A DNA stretch of 25,826 bases from Acanthamoeba lenticulata (Eukaryota; Discosea; Longamoebia; Acanthamoebidae). Positions 20,201-25,826 of this stretch are shown here, in pieces (the stretch's first letter is position 1; the number at the start of each line of letters is the position of its first letter). The notes below the pieces were generated by a model. The model had not been told where the DNA came from. It saw only the letters and a program-made list of their open reading frames with translations, and ran no database searches. Both the position numbers and the translations under genes were made by a program. The stretch spans positions 1-25,826 of the forward strand of contig NAVB01000098.1 of the NCBI GenBank assembly GCA_002179805.1, read 5' to 3'.

Positions 20201-23200
20201 CGCCGCCGTCCTGTTGCCCAAGCTTGTTTATCTGACCGACCGGGACAACATCGAGTTCGTCGCCAAACTGCTGAACCTCGCTCCCGAGAAACTCGGTACG
20301 CGGCGTTTATCCGCTTTGGCTGCAGGCATCGTCTGACCCCCCCACGTCGCAACCACACAGTGATCCAGCACTACCCGTCCATCTTTGCACAGACCTTCCC
20401 GCTCTACTACTCCCCGAGCAAGGAGAAGAAGGACCTGGGCATGTATATCTGCGACACCTTCCTCCCAACGTTCGTTGGCGCCGAGGTGGTCAACCAGTTG
20501 ATCCCCAAGGAGCTCGACACGATTCTCGTAAAATTGCTCGACCTCACCAAGGTCCAAACGCCCAAACGTACGCTCGGGAGCGTCCCCTTCCTTCTGTCCA
20601 GTATGATTAACCGTGTGGGTTTGAGCTCACCTCTGATCGTTGGCTTTACAGCGGATGACAGCGAAAGCCAGGATCGACCAAAAGATGAAGATGAAGAAGA
20701 CGAAGAAGACGAACGCAATCTCTACTTCTCCGCCGATACCATCAAAAACGTGTTGAAGCACTTGGCCGAGGGCTTCAAGGTCGCTGTTGTGTCGCTCTTT
20801 TTCAAGACCAAGGATCGCGTGCAAAACATTCTGCTCCACCTCAACCAGCGCTTGGCCACTGCGCACCGACGCCAAGTACGTACGCGCTCATCATAACTTT
20901 TGGCTGCCTAAGGCTTGTGATCTGACCGGCCCTAACGTGGTCCGGTGGTAGGATCAAGTGCGGACCTTCCGTGTGCTGGAGCTGTTCGTGGAGATATTGG
21001 GCGAGAACATTTGCACGGCCAGCGTGTTGCGTGATATCATCCACACCATCCTCCGTTCCCTCAACAATCCCAACCTGGCTTCGCTCTCCGGGAAGCTGCT
21101 CCACAACATCGCCGTACGTGTCTCGGATTCTGCCCTTTGTCTATCTCTCGTCCGTGCTCAACGCTGCCGCAACTGGTGAATTGGCTTTACAGAGTCTTGC
21201 GCTGGAGAAGAACGGCAAGAGGCTGGGGCATCACCTCAAGGCGATTGTGACGTCCCTCGTACCGTTGGCGCAAAGGGTCGGCAAACCCGGTCAGGCTGAG
21301 GCCCTCACCGTGCTTTCCTTCCTCATGAAGCAAACGCAGCTCAAGGAGGCCATCCTGCACCTTGATCCCTTCCCCGAGAGCCCCGTCTTTGCAAGCATCA
21401 ACCGCATCTACTATGGGTGCGTCTCCACCGTGACAAATAAATGTGTACATGTTTGCATACCTGCTTACGCTGTTATGACGCCAACACACACGCGCAGCCT
21501 TCGTGGGGAGTACACTCTGGCTGACGAGATCGAGCGTTTGATCCGCATGTGGGCCGGCGCTGGAACGGGTTCCATGACGCACAAGGTGGCCGCCTCGTCG
21601 GCCATCTCTGTGGCGACCAAGCTAGCATCGCTGGCGCACCTGAAAAGGCTGCTCAAGACATCCAAGACCGACCTCAACCGTTTGCTGAAGCAGGCCCAGA
21701 TGCCTCACATCGGGCAGCAGCAACAGCAGGCCGATCCCGCCTCGGTGGGCTCGCAGCCGGGGAAGGAAACGCAACAGAGCTTGATTGATCACTTGATCTG
21801 GGAGCTGGTTCAGCTTTGCGCTCCGCAGTACGACAGCGCCATTCAACACATGGCGGGCGAGTGCCTGGGCGAGCTGGGAGCCGTCGATCCTTATGCCATC
21901 GCCTTCTCTTTCCCGCACGACGCCTCCCTTCCGTCGACGGCTGCCTCCGAACGACCGACCAAAGAGCAGCAGCTGCAAGCGGCCAAGGTGCTACCCCTCA
22001 GATCCTTTTGGCGCATGCTGGACAGGAACTAACGCGAGGAAGGGTACAGATATCTATTCTGGAGCTGTTGAACGCCTACCTCACCGACGCCGACGTCGAG
22101 ATTCTGCAGCTGGCCTCCAATTGCCTCAAGGCCGTCCTGTGCACCAACTCGGGAAACGGCGCCCTCAATGCCCTCAGCGAAGAAATCAAGGAGGAGCTCA
22201 TGCCCTACCGTCCGTCCGCCAAGAACGTCAAGGCACGTCTGTCCCATCACCGATCTATGTGTGCGCTCTACATACGCCCGACAAGGAAGTGACTGTGTTC
22301 TCGTTCGTGGTGCAGCCCTCAGCTTTCCCGTATCTGGCTGCCGATGTGGCACTGGTGTCGACCCACCTGTGGTCGCCACAGAAGTACAGCAACTACAATG
22401 AGTGGGTGTGTCACGTCACGTATGCGCTTGCCAAACATGCCGTCAAAGATCGGTCCGTTCATCACTTTCTTGCAGATCCGGCCATGAAGTGTCGCACCTG
22501 ACCATTCTCCATTCTCCTCCTCGCCGCGCAGGATGCTTCACTTGTCTGGGCCCATGTGTCTGAAGAAGCCCGAGTTCGCAGAGTTTCTCTTCCCCTTCCT
22601 CATCATGAACATTGTCTGCAGCCCCAGCGATTCCACGATCACCTTTACGCCGGCCTCGTCCAACACTGCTACGTCGATGAGCTTGGCCGCCTACATCTCG
22701 TACAACCTCAGGTAAGAAGAGCACCTGTCCGACGTGAGATGTTCCTGTTTTCTGACGTAAGGAGTCGCACGTAGGACCTACGTGCTGTGCGAGTCCAACA
22801 CCAACACGGAGTCGATCCACTTGACGCTGCACACTCTCAACGTCCTTCGGAAGCAATTCATGCCCCAAGAGGAGGCGGACCAGCTTGACCCTGCCGCGCG
22901 AAAGCGAGGTGCTGCGTCTTTTCTTTCTTCGTGTATGACGTCTCTTGGCGAGACTGATCAAAGCGTTTCGTGGGTGCAGGCGACTTCAAAACGCCAAAGG
23001 CCAAGGGCGCAACGAACGGCTGCCAGCGCTTCTGGCACACTGACTTCTGGAAGGACTTTAACTTCCTCGACATCGCTCGTGCTGCCCAGCGGTGAGTAAC
23101 CTTCCCCACGAAGGAGGCCCTCGTCCACCACTGCAGTCTGACCACTGAGGTCGGTTGGGTTGCGCAGGTGCTCGGCCTACCTCACATCGCTGCTCTATGT

Positions 23201-25826
23201 CGAGCTGTGGTGCGAGAAGGAGATCGGACAGCTTCAACTGCCGCCGGACGAGTCCTACTCTCGTTTCCTCGACATGTCCGATAGCAGCCTGCGTCTCAGC
23301 AGCTCGCGCGGCAGTGACGGAATGGAGGTCGTTCAGGGGCAGGAGGCCGAAGCGCCCGCCTACATGGAGCTACTTCTGGAGATCTACAGCAACATCAACG
23401 AGCCTGACAGCATCTATGGCCTTCAGCGCAACCAAAGGTACACCAAATCTAAGCCGCAACATTCTTACAGATGAGCGTTAATCATCTGGCGGACAGTGTT
23501 CGGTCCCGTATCAAGACCTACGAACACGAGCATGACTGGAGCAAGGCGTTGGGCGCCTATGACATGACCCTGCAGCATGTGGGAACCCGACCACCGCTGC
23601 CGCTGTGTCAGGGCTTGCTGTCTTCGCTGCACAAGTTGGGGCACCATCACTTGCTCGAGGTCTACCTGCGCGGCTTTGCTGTCCAGTATCCCAATCGCTT
23701 CCTCGACCTCTCCGAGTTCCAATACGCGGTAGGACTCGTCTTCGCTTCTCTGGCGCGTGCCGTTTTCCGTGTTTTCATGACGTGCGGGGCGGGGGTTGTG
23801 TTACAGGAGGCGTGGCGGACATGCAAGTGGCAAATGGACTGGTTCCGCCAGTCGGTCAACCCGCTCCTCTTCGCTCGTCAAGACGAGGCCGGCGAAGACC
23901 AACAGCTGTCGACGAGCGGCTCCAACAACTTCCACATGGGGGCCTACCAGTGCCTTCGGTACCACTCAATCCATGGCCTCACCCGTGCTTTCACCCCTTC
24001 CTGCTCACGCGAAGAGGCCTTCTACTCAGTTCACTGCACGATGGCGACCAAGCCGTGTTTTGGAAGTACCTCCGCAAGACGCGCCTCGAGTTGGTGCGTG
24101 CCATCGGCGTGACGAGTTTGGAGAGCACCAAGAGCGTGTACCCGGCCCTGGCCAAGCTGCAGTTCTTGGGCGAAATCGAACACGCTTGGACTCTTCGCTG
24201 GGAGGAGGACAAGCGAATCGACCCTGCCTCGACGCCCTCCACTGCTGGTTGGTTCTCCCCCTTCCCCGTTCTTTGGATGAGGCCTCAGCTGATTTACGCG
24301 CATCCCCTGTGGACCACAAAACAGGGCCGAGCGTGGGACTGCACCTGCGCACGAAGCGGATCCCGTCCGTCGCCGAGATGGAGAGCTTGCTCAGTGGCTG
24401 GAGGGAGCGCCTCTCGCTTATGGAGAACAACTTTGAGCTGATCGAACCTCTGCTCTCCCTCGGCACGACGCTCCTCAACATCCTGGAGAAGGAGGAGTAT
24501 CTCCCAGCCCACCTGAGCACCTTCGCCCAGTTGGCCCGCAAGGCCGAGTGCTTCCAAATCGCATCAAACTGCGTCCATCAGGTAGGCTGCACGGCCGCGT
24601 GACTGCAAAATTGGCTTCAAAGCGGGCCCTAACCATCGCGTGTGTGAGCGCAGTTGAAGCATGTGAGCCACCAGGACGCCGTGAACAACGCGACATGGCG
24701 GTTGGCCGAAGCGCGAGTGCTCTGGGACCAGGGCGAGGGGGACAAGGCCATCAGCATCGGCAAGCTCCTCACCAAGTCACTGCACGAGCTGCACGCCAAG
24801 CACTTGGAAGCGGCCGACACCCGGAAAGGCTCCAAGAGCAAGCCCGCGTTGCCGGACGAGCGTCTATTCAGGGCCTTTGCCGAGGTCACCTACTGCACCG
24901 GTACGAGCAAGCGTGATGTAGGTCGGTTCGGCCTCACCTCATGACCTCTTTCTCTCTTTTTTGCAGGCAAGTGGCTCGCCGAGACGCGGTCGGAGAGCTC
25001 GTCCACCATCATCAACGACTATCTCCAGAAGACCATTGAGCTCTATCAGAACTTTGATGACGGCAACCGCGGCCGCGCCTACTTTACGCTTGCTCGCTAC
25101 GCAGATGGTGCGGGCCACCCCGCCTGCCCCCGCGTGAAAGTGTGTGGTATCTTACATGCGGTGAATGCAGGGCTCTACGGCCACTTGGTCGAGAAGCTCA
25201 AGTCAAGCGAGTGGGCCATGTCGCAGGAGCTGCGGAAGCAAAAGGAGCGCGAGCTGCAACAGTGCAATGAACTCCGCAGCACACGGCCCAAGGACAAGGA
25301 CCTGGAGCGCTACGTCACGGTGCTCCATCGCCAGTGCGAAATCGACAAGTCTGAGAACCGCCGCTTGGAGAAGGGTACTCGCCGTCTTTCCCAAATGAGA
25401 AAAAGAGAGAGATGGACCATGAGCTGGCTCTTAGTTGTCGTCCATGTGTGTTGTGTGCGTGCGCTTGTTGTGGCGAGGACAGACCGCGAAAAGCTCCTGC
25501 ACTCGGCCGTCGAAAACTACTTGCGATGCCTCCTCAGCGGCGACAAATACGACATCCGGGTCATGTTCCGTCTGTGCTCCCTTTGGTTCAACAATTCGTC
25601 TGGTGCGTCGACTTCGTCTTTGCCGGCTCCTTCGCACTTCCTTGGTCTGACCCTCCACGCCTATCGCGGCCGTGCGTAGACCCGAAAGTGAACCAGAAGC
25701 TGATGGAGGCGCTGCGGGAAGGGCTGCCCTCTCGCAAGTTCGTACCCCTCATCTACCAGATCGCTTCGCGCATTCACGCCGTCGCCCCGTCCGAGAGCGC
25801 CAAGACGGTACCCCAATCCCCCCCCC
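14211..25826 (+). CDS. ATM: ATM/Tel1-family PIKK, N-terminus to FAT region (3' partial)
   Basis: My model has 38 exons: 14211-14282, 14395-14503, 14617-14778, 14862-15035, 15094-15329, 15394-15577, 15679-15802, 15882-16023, 16114-16321, 16394-16602, 16683-17478, 17565-18352, 18437-18587, 18676-18885, 18963-19267, 19337-19534, 19599-19713, 19783-20295, 20361-20567, 20652-20875, 20952-21113, 21193-21416, 21498-21987, 22050-22236, 22323-22452, 22532-22711, 22775-22908, 22980-23091, 23168-23437, 23476-23728, 23807-23958, 24030-24247, 24289-24581, 24654-24900, 24967-25107, 25171-25374, 25483-25602, 25680-25807 (2,924 codons); a donor at 25808 runs off the window. The N-terminus carries the TAN motif (LLANSTKVKERK). 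Helical HEAT-like repeats follow. FAT landmarks align with human ATM: HLDPFPESPVFAS, LLLEIYSNINEPDSIYG, RIKTYEHEHDWSKAL, CLRSLHDGDQAVFWKYLRKT, KWLAET, AVENYLRCLLSG, FRLCSLWFNNS, KFVPLIYQIASR. The family kinase senses double-strand breaks in the nucleus; its kinase domain would lie downstream. Basic clusters (PRKRRK, KKRRSDRK) may be nuclear signals. Confidence 0.95.
18353..18436 (+). other. Stop-free 84-nt intron in the ATM-like gene
   Basis: The donor CAG/GTAAGA and acceptor TTTTTGTCAG are both strong. The intron is 84 nt, phase 0 on both sides and has no stop, so the reading frame stays open across it. The best call is a normal intron, because the donor is close to consensus and the encoded residues are unlike the flanks. 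Confidence 0.6.
18604..18614 (+). repeat. C11 homopolymer in an ATM intron
   Basis: A run of eleven C lies inside the intron 18588-18675, away from both splice sites. A shorter C run also ends the window (25819-25826) inside the last, truncated intron. Both are prone to sequencing or replication slippage but do not touch coding sequence. Confidence 0.8.
20568..20651 (+). other. Second stop-free 84-nt intron in the ATM-like gene
   Basis: The donor is AAAC/GTACGC and the acceptor GGCTTTACAG, phase 1 on both sides, 84 nt, without a stop. The acceptor is preceded by a modest pyrimidine stretch. It could be retained without breaking the frame, adding 28 residues just before an acidic linker (DEDEEDEEDE). 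Alternatively it could be constitutive coding sequence. Confidence 0.5.

Noticed and set aside
20971..22032. 353-codon single open frame
   Set aside because: Only parts are exons of the ATM-like gene (21193-21416 and 21498-21987). The rest crosses introns in a wrong frame.
22453..22501. Extension of ATM exon 25 through SVHHFLADP
   Set aside because: The frame stays open, but ending at the GT at 22453 gives the same spacing to the P-M-C motif as in human ATM. The longer form adds 12 residues with no counterpart.
1..25826. Operon, CRISPR array, insertion sequence, prophage or defence island
   Set aside because: All genes are intron-bearing eukaryotic types on mixed strands. No transposase, terminal repeats, cas genes or spacer arrays were seen.

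Overview
The window looks like nuclear DNA of a free-living amoebozoan, most likely an Acanthamoeba-type genome. It is GC-rich, genes lie close together on both strands, and coding regions are cut by many short introns (mostly about 50-140 nt). Typical donors are GTACGT/GTGCGT-like and acceptors are CAG. The organism assignment is inference from genome style and protein families; no rRNA or other marker is present. All multi-exon models were built by hand from splice sites, reading phase and remembered family alignments.

Layout from left to right: the last 77 codons of a coiled-coil protein (+, 1-234); a possible small tail-anchored protein (-, 417-704); an SRBD1/Tex-type S1 RNA-binding protein (+, 915-4939, 14 exons, about 984 aa); a 201-aa protein of unknown family (+, 5057-5774, 3 exons); a PYROXD2-type mitochondrial FAD oxidoreductase (-, 5814-8797, 14 exons, about 608 aa); a DH-PH-Kelch RhoGEF with a long serine-rich tail (-, 8959-13827, 16 exons, about 1189 aa); two closely related tRNA genes on the minus strand (13859-13929 and 14040-14111); and the N-terminal 2,924 codons (38 exons) of an ATM/Tel1-family checkpoint kinase (+, 14211 to the window end). 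The kinase enters its FAT region, and its kinase domain must lie beyond the window.

These are unrelated housekeeping and signalling genes rather than an operon or a mobile island. Themes that recur are nucleic-acid maintenance (SRBD1/Tex, ATM), mitochondrial redox chemistry (PYROXD2) and actin/Rho signalling (the RhoGEF). I found no CRISPR array, transposon, virus-derived segment or defence system.

The most interesting signals are at the RNA level. The two tRNAs have class I (short variable arm) bodies, yet one carries a GCT (Ser) anticodon and the other has an odd-sized anticodon arm. A hexanucleotide array just upstream of a splice acceptor repeats a branch-point-like core in every unit. 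A stop-free 96-nt intron in the RhoGEF would insert a polyproline stretch if retained. At least one GC-AG intron is present, and one ATM intron appears to be only 38 nt.
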